Assembly: GCF_014636865.1 (NCBI RefSeq)
Contig: NZ_BMER01000006.1
Coordinates: 186,001-250,000 of the forward strand
Source of the DNA: Parapedobacter pyrenivorans
Lineage (GTDB): Bacteria > Bacteroidota > Bacteroidia > Sphingobacteriales > Sphingobacteriaceae
Direction of reading: 5' to 3'
Length of the DNA stretch: 64,000 nucleotides
In this document: in pieces, positions 53,868 through 62,874 of the stretch
Layout of the letters: each line of letters begins with the position of its first letter
Numbering within the stretch: position 1 is the stretch's first letter
The notes under the pieces: generated by a model
Told to the model about the DNA's origin: nothing
The model's database searches: none
Seen by the model: only the letters and a program-made list of their open reading frames with translations
Position numbers and translations under genes: made by a program

Positions 53868-56414
53868 ATGTCAATTCGTCCCCTTTTATTGCGAATCGGT
53901 TGCTCAGTTATCACAGTATCCCTAGCTTTCGCTGCACTATACGCGCAGACGACCCACCGGTTTACGGAGGGCCTCTCCGTACAGGCACCGGCCAACTATG
54001 GCCGCGAGGCAGTTTATACCGACGTACTGCTATGGCATTATTACCAGGGTGACATCAGCACACCTAAACCGGGACAATCTATCGGTGAATCCGACACCGA
54101 GGAACCTTTAGTATGGACACCAGTGGCCGCCGACACATCGGGGTTCTTCCGACCCCAAGCCGGCGTAGGAGGAAATCTCAATAGTCCCAATAACCCCGCA
54201 GGCCCCGGACGGATAGACCGCCAGACAACTTCTGCGCGACAACCTGCCCCGCAACGGCGAAGATGGGGCCCGGCTTACCTGTATCTCACCTATCAGTCGG
54301 CCAAAGCACAATCCGCGGTACTCAACATCCGTGGAAACAGTGCGGTTCTGATCAACGGCGAACTACACGCGGGCGATCCCTACCGCATGGGATGGATGCA
54401 CATACCCCTGCAGTTGAAAAAGGGATTGAACGAGTTTTATGTGCGCGGTTTGTTTGTTGCCGCAACGCTCGATTTCCCTGCCAAACCGACCTACCTGGAT
54501 ACCGACGATCTTACCCTGCCCGACATTGTACAGGGAAAAGATAAAAGCAGTTTGCTAGCGGGCGTGGTGATCATCAACGCTTCATCAAAAAACTTGGTTG
54601 GTTTGACCATCGGCAGCACTACACAAGGGCAGAAGGCCGGAGCAGACGTACCGGCTATCCCCCCTTACAGCACACGCAAGATCGCCGTGCCGATCAACGC
54701 ATCTATGGTGACGGAAACCGGCGATGTACAAAGCCAGATCACACTCAGCCAAAAAGGAAAGGCCCTTGACCAACGGGAATTGTCCTTACGCAGTGTGGAA
54801 CCGACCGTACCTTACCGGGTTACTTTCGTCAGCGAAATCGATGGCACCATTCAATATTATGCGGTAAACCCTGCAACAGGGGGCGAAAAACCCGGCGATG
54901 CGCTGTTCCTTTCGGTTCATGGCGCGGGCGTGGAGGCGATCGGTCAGGCGCAAGCCTACCAATCCAAAGATTGGGGTACATTGGTGGCACCCACCAACCG
55001 CCGACCTCGTGGATTCAATTGGGAGGATTGGGGGCGTCTCGATGCGCTCGAAGTGCTGGCGCTGGCCAAAGAAGCCCTCAAACCGGATACCCAGCGCATT
55101 TACCTGACCGGACACTCCATGGGTGGTCACGGCACCTGGTTTTTGGGAGCAACCTACCCGGACAAATGGGCTGCCATTGCCCCTTGTGCTGGTTATCCAA
55201 CCCTGATGGGCTACGGCTCTGCCGACGGGCTAATACCCGAACAAGGGCACAACACCCTGGAAAACCTATTGCTCCGTTCCAGTAACCAAAGCAATGTCCC
55301 TGCTTATGCGACCAACTACAGACCGCTTGGTGTGTATGTGTTGCATGGGGATGCCGATCGCACCGTACCGGTCTCCTATGCGCGCCAAATGCGCGACACG
55401 CTTGGCAGGTTTCACCCTAACTTCAGCTACTACGAATATCCCGGCGGCTCGCATTGGTACAGCAACGAAAGCGTCGACTGGAAACCCCTATTTGACTACT
55501 TCAGCTGGCACAAACGTAAGGTCGATACGGCGGTGCATCACATCGACTTCATTACGTCCAACCCCGGTATTTCCGCTTCATACTACTGGGCAACAATCTA
55601 CCAACAGCAGACCCCACTCGAATACGCACGGATTATTTTGGATCGCAACCTGCAGACGGGCGAGATAACAGGAACCACGGAAAACGCCGATTTGCTCCAG
55701 CTTGACGTCAGCGCATTTGCTGCAGGCCAGTCGCTCACCATCCGGCTGGACAGCCTCCCCCCGGTCGAGATTGTTCGGTCGTCGGGCGAAACATCCCTAT
55801 TCCTGAAAAAATCGGACAATAGCTGGCAACGCATCGATCAGCCCGGTCTTGACGAAAAGGGGCCGCACCGTAACGGGACGTTCAAGGAGGCCTTCAACCA
55901 CCGCATGGTTTACGTCTACGGCACCAAAGGAAACGCCCTGGAGAACCAATGGGCGCTGGAAAAGGTACGTTACGATGCCGAATCCTGGTATTACCGGGGC
56001 AACGGCGCTTTTGATATCATACCGGATCACGCGTTTAAACCGGAAGACTATGCCGACCGGAACATTATTCTTATCGGCAATGCTAATACCAATAGCGTTT
56101 GGAACACATTGCTAGCCGATTGCCCCATTCAAGTGAGTTCCGGCAACTTGATAATTGGTAAACAGCACGTCTCCGGAACCGACCTGGGGGGCTATTTTAC
56201 CTGGAAAATACCGGGAAGTAATACGCGTACCGTCGGCGTCATCACCGGAACCGGTTTAAAAGGTATGCAGGCTGCCACAGCCAACCAATATTTTGCCGGC
56301 GCTAGTGGATTTCCGGATTATTTATTTTTCAGCATCGATATGCTCACCAAAGGTCCTGAAGGCATTTTAGGTGCTGGCTTTTATGACAACAATTGGCAAA
56401 TCAGCAAGAACTAA
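53868..56414 (+). CDS. Large secreted alpha/beta hydrolase (esterase or peptidase type)
   Basis: An 848-residue protein with signal peptide ending ALYAQ. The first 270 residues are a beta-rich region (YLYLTYQSAKAQSAVLNIRG), possibly a sugar-binding module. The hydrolase domain is at about 300-560: nucleophile Ser417 in LTGHSMGGHGTW, Asp in LHGDADRTVPVSYA and His in YPGGSHWYSN. After that comes 280 residues I do not recognise. It is closest in outline to PHB depolymerase/prolyl oligopeptidase-like esterases. In this locus it may remove acyl groups from the glycan. The downstream gene begins nine bases after its stop and encodes a related hydrolase. Confidence 0.8.
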   Translation: MSIRPLLLRIGCSVITVSLAFAALYAQTTHRFTEGLSVQAPANYGREAVYTDVLLWHYYQGDISTPKPGQSIGESDTEEPLVWTPVAADTSGFFRPQAGVGGNLNSPNNPAGPGRIDRQTTSARQPAPQRRRWGPAYLYLTYQSAKAQSAVLNIRGNSAVLINGELHAGDPYRMGWMHIPLQLKKGLNEFYVRGLFVAATLDFPAKPTYLDTDDLTLPDIVQGKDKSSLLAGVVIINASSKNLVGLTIGSTTQGQKAGADVPAIPPYSTRKIAVPINASMVTETGDVQSQITLSQKGKALDQRELSLRSVEPTVPYRVTFVSEIDGTIQYYAVNPATGGEKPGDALFLSVHGAGVEAIGQAQAYQSKDWGTLVAPTNRRPRGFNWEDWGRLDALEVLALAKEALKPDTQRIYLTGHSMGGHGTWFLGATYPDKWAAIAPCAGYPTLMGYGSADGLIPEQGHNTLENLLLRSSNQSNVPAYATNYRPLGVYVLHGDADRTVPVSYARQMRDTLGRFHPNFSYYEYPGGSHWYSNESVDWKPLFDYFSWHKRKVDTAVHHIDFITSNPGISASYYWATIYQQQTPLEYARIILDRNLQTGEITGTTENADLLQLDVSAFAAGQSLTIRLDSLPPVEIVRSSGETSLFLKKSDNSWQRIDQPGLDEKGPHRNGTFKEAFNHRMVYVYGTKGNALENQWALEKVRYDAESWYYRGNGAFDIIPDHAFKPEDYADRNIILIGNANTNSVWNTLLADCPIQVSSGNLIIGKQHVSGTDLGGYFTWKIPGSNTRTVGVITGTGLKGMQAATANQYFAGASGFPDYLFFSIDMLTKGPEGILGAGFYDNNWQISKN

Positions 56415-56422
56415 CAACGGTC

Positions 56423-57568
56423 ATGAATCACTACCCGTTAACTATTTATGCCGCAGCGTGCCTGAGTTTGATAACCGGCGCAACTGCCCAGACCCCACAG
56501 GAGGCACTCCGTCAAGCCAAGGCAGTATATCGGCCAGTAGCCGAACAACAATGGGCTCATAAACAAATCATCTATCCCGAAGACTCTGCCATTCTCCGCT
56601 TCGAATATAAAATCTTCGGCGAGAAGCCGGCCGATGGGCGTAGCCTCTATATCAGCATGCATGGCGGTGGTAATACGCGACCCGAAGTCAACGATAAACA
56701 ATGGAGCAACCAACAGTCGCTGTACGCACCCAAAGAAGGCGTATACGTAGCACCACGTGCTCCCACCAATACATGGATGCTGTGGCACGAAAATCACATC
56801 GACAACCTGTTTGATGAGCTGATCAAAACAGCCATTGTCATGGAGGATGTCAACCCCAACAAAGTGTACCTGTTGGGATACTCTGCCGGGGGTGACGGCA
56901 CCTTTCAGCTCGCGCCACGGATGGCCGATCGCTGGGCCGCGGCTTCGATGATGGCCGGGCACCCTGGCGATGCCCCTATCCTCAACTTACGTAACCTGCC
57001 GTTTGCCATATTCATGGGCGGACAGGATGCCGCCTATAACCGCAACGGATTGGCCGCCGAATGGGAAAAGAAATTGGATAGCCTGCAACAAAACGATCCG
57101 GGGGGCTACCTCCATCTGGTTAAGATTTACCCCGAAGACGGTCACTGGATGCAACGCAAAGACACCATTGCCATCGACTGGATGGCAGGCTACAATCGCA
57201 AACCCAATCCGGATAAAGTGATCTGGGTACAGGATGACCGATTGCACGACCGGTTCTATTGGCTGGGCGTACCAGTGGACCAGGCCGCCACCGGAAAAAA
57301 ACTGGTCGCTTTGGTCAACAAACAGACCATCACAATCGAGCACAACGACTACGACACGTTTTACATTTACTTAAATGACGGGCTGATTAATTTAAACAAA
57401 CCCATCAAGGTACTTTTTGAAGGAAAGCAGCTTTTTAAAGGGAAGATCAGGCGCGATCAGCAGTTGACTAACGAAACAGCCAAACTATTGGATGAAGGGA
57501 GAGTAGCCATTGGCCAACTTCGCTATGACAAGGGTAAAATAACGCAAGTAACACCTGGCGAACCCTAA
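56423..57568 (+). CDS. Secreted alpha/beta hydrolase, esterase-like
   Basis: A 381-residue protein; the ATG at 56423 gives a signal peptide ending TGATAQ, and the in-frame start at 56393 would overlap the preceding gene. The nucleophile is Ser154 in LLGYSAGGDGTFQ, the oxyanion region is SMHGGGNTR, the acid is likely in MGGQDAAYNRNG, and the His in YPEDGHWMQRKD. It is shorter than its neighbour and related only in the hydrolase part. It is probably a feruloyl/acetyl esterase-like enzyme or peptidase; the substrate is not evident. It ends the locus 2 gene block. Confidence 0.8.
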   Translation: MNHYPLTIYAAACLSLITGATAQTPQEALRQAKAVYRPVAEQQWAHKQIIYPEDSAILRFEYKIFGEKPADGRSLYISMHGGGNTRPEVNDKQWSNQQSLYAPKEGVYVAPRAPTNTWMLWHENHIDNLFDELIKTAIVMEDVNPNKVYLLGYSAGGDGTFQLAPRMADRWAAASMMAGHPGDAPILNLRNLPFAIFMGGQDAAYNRNGLAAEWEKKLDSLQQNDPGGYLHLVKIYPEDGHWMQRKDTIAIDWMAGYNRKPNPDKVIWVQDDRLHDRFYWLGVPVDQAATGKKLVALVNKQTITIEHNDYDTFYIYLNDGLINLNKPIKVLFEGKQLFKGKIRRDQQLTNETAKLLDEGRVAIGQLRYDKGKITQVTPGEP

Positions 57569-57628
57569 CCTTAAAAACATATTTTTTTATCACTATAAAT
57601 CAAATATTTACAATATCTTATAGGCATA

Positions 57629-57691
57629 TTTTAAAAAGTTGTTTCATATATAGTTCTCATTTTATTAAGTTTGTATTAGCAATATGCTAAT
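57629..57691 (+). promoter_or_regulatory. P3: shared two-block promoter with palindrome ahead of locus 3 SusC
   Basis: TTTTAAAAAGT (57629-57639) and TTTATTAAGTTTG (57661-57673) are 21 bases apart. TAAGTTTG (57666-57673) is a perfect -7 box with TTG at 57639-57641 24 bases before it. Directly downstream is a perfect inverted repeat, ATTAGCA-ATA-TGCTAAT (57675-57691), near the expected transcript start, a typical repressor position. The SusC ATG is 55 bases further on. Confidence 0.65.
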
Positions 57692-57746
57692 CAATAGTTT
57701 ATCACTAAAAACCGCCGACTGGTCGTCAGTCCATAACTAGTTATAA

Positions 57747-60700
57747 ATGAAAAAGTACCTACTACAGAAGCCTCCGGCATTCACCAAAAAAATCCTATTA
57801 CTGATCTTAGGATTAAGTTTGGGTATCGATCTTTTCGCCCAAAACATCCAAATCAGTGGTCGGGTATTCGATGCGGCCGACAATAGCCCACTGACCGGCG
57901 TGTCAGTCTTGGTTAAAGGCACCAATACCGGCACAAACACCGATGCTTCAGGAAGTTTTGCCATCACGGCAGCCGGCGATGCGGTATTAGCGTTTTCTTT
58001 TTTGGGCTACCTTTCTCAGGAAATACCTGTAGACGGGCAAAAGCTATTGACCATCCGGTTACAGGCTGATCAAGCGCAGCTAGGTGAGGTCGTTGTTACG
58101 GCATTGGGAATCACGAAAGAAAAGAAAAGCCTGGGCTATTCCGTAACAGATATTAAAGGTGGCGATCTGTCCGTCACCAACGAAGTAAATCCCATCAACG
58201 CCCTGCAGGGTCGGGTAGCTGGTGTGCAAATCGACCAGGGAGCCGGAGGATTGTTCGGCAACTCCAAGATTTTAATCCGCGGAAACTCTACCCTAAGCAA
58301 CAACAACCAGCCTATTTTTGTAATCGACGGCGTCATTATGGACAATGACGTTTTTGGTGGGAATGGCCGCGATTTCGGCAATGACCTGAAAAACCTCAAT
58401 ATGGAGGACTTTGAAAGTGTGTCTATTTTAAAAGGTTCATCAGCTGCGGCATTATATGGCTCACGGGCGATCAACGGCGTAGTGTTGATCACGACAAAGA
58501 AAGGGCAGGCACGATCCGGATTGGGTGTGGAATTCAACCAGACGGTCAATATTTTCGACCCATATGCCGGACCGGATTTCCAAAATGTGTTTGGGGGAGG
58601 CACCAACGGTCCGTTTTTCACAGACTTCCGCGACCCTAATTACGATCCCGATAAGGCGTACTATACCAAGGTATTTCCCACAGATCCGGCAACGGGTAAG
58701 CCCTATATCGATGCAGGCCGAAACCGCGAATTGGAAAATTGGGGACCGCGGATGGAGGGGCAGGAAGTGTTGAATTATGACGGCACACCTACGCGCTACC
58801 TACCCCAACCCACTAATTTTCTCGATGCATTCCGCAAGGGTGTCGGATATAATACTAACGTCGCTGTGAGTGGCGGATCGGATCGTTCTACCTTACGGTT
58901 CTCCTACAATCGCAATGAAAGTAAGGGCATCGTTTATAATAACAACCTCGAAAAACATGCATTCAGCTTACGGGCAACGCATAAGCTGAACAATCGCATC
59001 AGCCTCGATGGCAGTGCCGATTATACCAGTTTCCGCGGGCTCAACCCGCCACGATTGGGTGGACTCGATTCGTATGCTTCCTACAACTACGGAAAGCTAT
59101 TCTCCTGGATGTTGCCCCGCAATTATGACACACGGTATTGGATGCAACGCGAACACTACACCAGTACCCTCGGTGGCGCACCAGACCGGGGCAATCCCGA
59201 CGAGATCAATCAAGCACCCGAAAGCCGCTTCTGGTTCAATCTTTTTGAAAATCAATACCTGCAACGCGAGCAAATGATCCGGGGGCGCCTAGCGGTAACC
59301 GCTTCCCTAACTGACTGGTCGAAATTAATCCTGGAAGGGAATTTCAACAACATCTATACAAAAACAGAAGAAAAAGAACTTGGTCAGGGACAAGATTTTA
59401 CCGGCGGACTTTACTCGCTAAGCAATGAAGTCAAAGAAAGCTATTTTCTGAAAGGAATGTTGACCGTAGATCGCACCCTCGCACCCGATCTGGAGCTGAG
59501 CGGTTACATCGGCGGTGAAATCCAACGCGCCGAAAATTCATTTACAAAAGGTTTTACGGATGGAGGGTTGAGTTATCCCGGCAACTATTTTCTGGAAAAT
59601 TCAGTCAATCAGCCCAAAACGGAAGGTGGAGTCACGTTTCGCAGGGGGTTCAATTCGCTGTATGCCAGCGCCGACTTCGCATACAAAAATCAACTCTTTC
59701 TACAGGGAACATGGCGGGGCGACTGGGCGTCGGCATTGACTTATTCGAATGGTACAGGCAATAATTTCTACAGTTACCCCGCTGCAAGCTTATCCTGGCT
59801 ATTTACGGAAACCTTCCAGCTGCCTGAATGGTTATCTTATGGCAAACTGCGCACCAATCTAGCTGCACTGGGTAGTGATGCGGATGTTTTTGTCATTAAT
59901 CCAGGTTTTGAAATCAGTGACTATACCCGCACCGGTAATGGACTGACGCTGCCGATATCGACTTTTGGTGACCGAAAAGTCCGCGCAGAAAACCTGAAAC
60001 CCGAACGGAAAATTGCCAAAGAAATCGGACTTGAAGCGCGCTTTCTCAACAGCCGCCTGGGGGTTGACTTCAGTTGGTACCAAGACAACACATATAATCA
60101 AATTGTAGATATTACAACACCGTTTGAATCGGGCGTAGATGCCATTCTAATTAACGCCGGAAACATTCAAAACAAAGGTATTGAGCTAGCTATCGATGCT
60201 GTACCGTTGCGCAGCGATAACTTCTCGTGGTCTACTGCTATCAACTATTCACGGAATCGCAATTTAATTGTTGAATTATACGAAGGCAGAAAGGAATTCA
60301 ATTTAGGGGCAAACATTGCGGAGATAAGCAGTTGGGCCATCGTCGGAAAATCATACGGAACCCTCCGGAGTACCATACAGGCCCGTAAATTTCAAGCCAC
60401 CGATGCATCGGGGAACCCGATAGATCATCCGAACAATGGTAAGAACGTGCTGGAATACCGTACGGATGCACGCGCCGCATTCCCGGCGCGCAGCAATACA
60501 ATCCAGGATATTGGCGACATCAACGCGAAATTTCGTGGCGGCTGGGATAACACCTTTCGTTATAAAAACCTCAGTCTGAATGTACTGGTGGATGCCAAAA
60601 TCGGGGGAGACTTCGTAATGGCCACCTACCGCTACGGCACGCATACCGGCGTGTTACCCAACACGCTGGTTGGCCGGGATCCGGAATACGGCGGCATCAC

Positions 60701-61175
60701 GTGGGTCAGCGCATGGGATGATCAAGAATACGACGATGGCATCATCCCAGATGGCGTATTCCCGCAAGGCTTCCAGGCACCACAGCCCGGTGGCGGACAA
60801 GCCAATGTGGGTGGTATGACCTACCAGGAAGCCTATGAGCAAGGACTCGTGGAGCCTACGCATGCGCCACACTACTATTACCGTTATGGGTCTTCTTCTA
60901 CCGGTGTGTCCGACTATTGGATATTCGAAAATTCCTGGGTCTCCCTTCGCCAAGTGGCACTAAGTTATACATTTCCACAGGCTTTTTGCCGAAAGCTAAA
61001 ACTTAATGCATTGAGTCTTGCCGTAATCGGACGCGATCTGCTGTATCTTTACAACAGCCTCCCCTACAATTACAACCCTGCTTCGAACAACTCGAACAAT
61101 ACGGCTTTTTATGGTGAAGAGGGCTTTTTACCAATGACGCGATCGTGGGCATTTACATTAAAGGTAGGATTCTAA
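57747..61175 (+). CDS. SusC/RagA-family TonB-linked outer membrane protein, locus 3
   Basis: An 1142-residue transporter. A signal peptide ending LFAQ is followed by a carboxypeptidase-like domain (GRVFDAADNSPLTGVSVLVKG), GEVVVTALGITKEKK, a plug with VIDGVIMDNDVFGG and GSSAAALYGSRAINGVVLIT, and a barrel ending TLKVGF. It is the most similar in N-terminal sequence to the locus 1 SusC. The SusD gene follows by 13 bases, and a GH18 gene after that, so a chitin-like or N-glycan-derived GlcNAc oligomer is a reasonable ligand (inference). Confidence 0.95.
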   Translation: MKKYLLQKPPAFTKKILLLILGLSLGIDLFAQNIQISGRVFDAADNSPLTGVSVLVKGTNTGTNTDASGSFAITAAGDAVLAFSFLGYLSQEIPVDGQKLLTIRLQADQAQLGEVVVTALGITKEKKSLGYSVTDIKGGDLSVTNEVNPINALQGRVAGVQIDQGAGGLFGNSKILIRGNSTLSNNNQPIFVIDGVIMDNDVFGGNGRDFGNDLKNLNMEDFESVSILKGSSAAALYGSRAINGVVLITTKKGQARSGLGVEFNQTVNIFDPYAGPDFQNVFGGGTNGPFFTDFRDPNYDPDKAYYTKVFPTDPATGKPYIDAGRNRELENWGPRMEGQEVLNYDGTPTRYLPQPTNFLDAFRKGVGYNTNVAVSGGSDRSTLRFSYNRNESKGIVYNNNLEKHAFSLRATHKLNNRISLDGSADYTSFRGLNPPRLGGLDSYASYNYGKLFSWMLPRNYDTRYWMQREHYTSTLGGAPDRGNPDEINQAPESRFWFNLFENQYLQREQMIRGRLAVTASLTDWSKLILEGNFNNIYTKTEEKELGQGQDFTGGLYSLSNEVKESYFLKGMLTVDRTLAPDLELSGYIGGEIQRAENSFTKGFTDGGLSYPGNYFLENSVNQPKTEGGVTFRRGFNSLYASADFAYKNQLFLQGTWRGDWASALTYSNGTGNNFYSYPAASLSWLFTETFQLPEWLSYGKLRTNLAALGSDADVFVINPGFEISDYTRTGNGLTLPISTFGDRKVRAENLKPERKIAKEIGLEARFLNSRLGVDFSWYQDNTYNQIVDITTPFESGVDAILINAGNIQNKGIELAIDAVPLRSDNFSWSTAINYSRNRNLIVELYEGRKEFNLGANIAEISSWAIVGKSYGTLRSTIQARKFQATDASGNPIDHPNNGKNVLEYRTDARAAFPARSNTIQDIGDINAKFRGGWDNTFRYKNLSLNVLVDAKIGGDFVMATYRYGTHTGVLPNTLVGRDPEYGGITWVSAWDDQEYDDGIIPDGVFPQGFQAPQPGGGQANVGGMTYQEAYEQGLVEPTHAPHYYYRYGSSSTGVSDYWIFENSWVSLRQVALSYTFPQAFCRKLKLNALSLAVIGRDLLYLYNSLPYNYNPASNNSNNTAFYGEEGFLPMTRSWAFTLKVGF

Positions 61176-61188
61176 ACAGTTTACAATT

Positions 61189-62874
61189 ATGAAGACATTC
61201 ATCAATTCTTATAAATTCGGTATCTGTCTGGTCTCCACCGTACTCTTGCTAAATGCCTGTACGAAGAACTTCGGTGATATGAATACCGATCCCAACTTGG
61301 TAACGAAACCCAACATGAAATTCCTATTTACCTTTACTGCAGATAAACTGCGTCCCTCGGGTACGGAATGGATTTGGGAAAGCCTGGAGCAACTAATGCG
61401 TTATACCCAGCAGGTGAGCGCAAGTCCTTATGAACTATCGGGCAGTATAAATACACGCTATCGTACCTATTATGCCGACATTCTTCCCAACCTGGTAGAG
61501 ATTCGGCACCAAATCGACCAAGAGCAAGATAAAGACCGGTATCAGAAAATGGGGGCAGTTACGTATATATTAGGTGTATATTATGGAATTCGGGTAACCG
61601 ACATGAATGGATCCATCCCCTATTCGGAGGCCATTTTGGCCCGGTACGAAGATAAATTCGATCCGCTATTCGATACCCAACAAACCCTGTTTACGCAGTG
61701 GCTGGGCGAATTGGATAACGCCATTCAAGTGCTATCCGACGCTAGCTTGCTCAATCAAGAGAGTTATGGTGATGCCGATATCTTTTACCAAAGCGATTGG
61801 GTAAAATGGATAAAGTTGGCCAATACGCTCAAGCTGCGGATTGCCGCACGTCTTGAAAACCAAGATAGCGAAGCAACGCGCCGGATCTTCCAACAAGTGA
61901 TGCAGGACGCCACCGGCCCCATTGACGGAGACGAGATGCAGCTGCAATACCTGAATCCCACGGACGCTTTTCTGGGTGCAGATGTGGATTATCGAAGCCG
62001 CCGCTATGCGAGCAGGCAAATGGTCCGTTTCATGAAAAAATCCGATGATCCGCGTATCCGGATATACTTCGATCAAAATGATTTGACAGGTTCGTTCCGA
62101 GATACACTTGCCAAATATAATGTTCAACTGCCGTCATTTATCGATCCGGATGACCCATTCGTTATGTATCAGGGCGGGCCTGCAGATTGGACGACCGACC
62201 AAAGTATCACCCAATGGATGAGTAATCCTTTTCAGGTAAGCCAATACAGCCGCTATTTCCTGATTTCACCGGTCAACAGACTTTTTTTATCCCCCAAACT
62301 AAACGGGGCTACCGGTAATGCTTTACATGTACTGGTATCCTACGCGGAAACCTGCTTTTATATCGCAGAAGGTATCCAAAAAGGCTATGGCGCAGGTATC
62401 GATACCAAAGGTTCCGTATCCGACTGGTACAACAAAGGCATTGCCTCCTCGATCCGTACAATGAACGAAGTTGCGCGGGAAGCCGGCTCAACGATGGCAT
62501 TCACGGGCGACGGGACGGCAGAAATCCAAGCCTACCAACAACATCCACAAGTCGCATTGGGATCTTCCAATGACTTGGAGCGCATTTATATCCAGCAGTA
62601 CCTTGCGTTTTTCCGCCTGCCCAATGAAGCCTACGTACTGTGCAGAAGAACAGGCTATCCCATTGCAGGATCGGCATATTATCCCATGGAATCCTTCACC
62701 GAACCAATTCCCCGACGCTTCGGGATCAACGATCCCGGTGAGGTTAATCGTGCAAATTGGGAAAGTGCTTATCAGGAGCAAGGCTTTACATTGCGTGCAG
62801 TTGATGCGCAGACACTGAGTGAGGAACGGGTATGGTATGATAAAAATGCCCCAACGTTTGGAGGTGGGAATTAA
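61189..62874 (+). CDS. SusD/RagB-family lipoprotein, locus 3
   Basis: A 561-residue lipoprotein; the signal ends in a lipobox LLNAC, with Cys at 24, and continues TKNFGDMNTDPNLVTKPN. Family motifs include YYGIRVTDMNGSIPYSEA, DWVKWIKLANTLKLRIAAR and IYIQQYLAFFRLPNEAYV. It shares the N-terminal NTDPN with the locus 2 SusD, but not with locus 1. The stop overlaps the start of the GH18 gene by one base (TAATG). Confidence 0.93.
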   Translation: MKTFINSYKFGICLVSTVLLLNACTKNFGDMNTDPNLVTKPNMKFLFTFTADKLRPSGTEWIWESLEQLMRYTQQVSASPYELSGSINTRYRTYYADILPNLVEIRHQIDQEQDKDRYQKMGAVTYILGVYYGIRVTDMNGSIPYSEAILARYEDKFDPLFDTQQTLFTQWLGELDNAIQVLSDASLLNQESYGDADIFYQSDWVKWIKLANTLKLRIAARLENQDSEATRRIFQQVMQDATGPIDGDEMQLQYLNPTDAFLGADVDYRSRRYASRQMVRFMKKSDDPRIRIYFDQNDLTGSFRDTLAKYNVQLPSFIDPDDPFVMYQGGPADWTTDQSITQWMSNPFQVSQYSRYFLISPVNRLFLSPKLNGATGNALHVLVSYAETCFYIAEGIQKGYGAGIDTKGSVSDWYNKGIASSIRTMNEVAREAGSTMAFTGDGTAEIQAYQQHPQVALGSSNDLERIYIQQYLAFFRLPNEAYVLCRRTGYPIAGSAYYPMESFTEPIPRRFGINDPGEVNRANWESAYQEQGFTLRAVDAQTLSEERVWYDKNAPTFGGGN

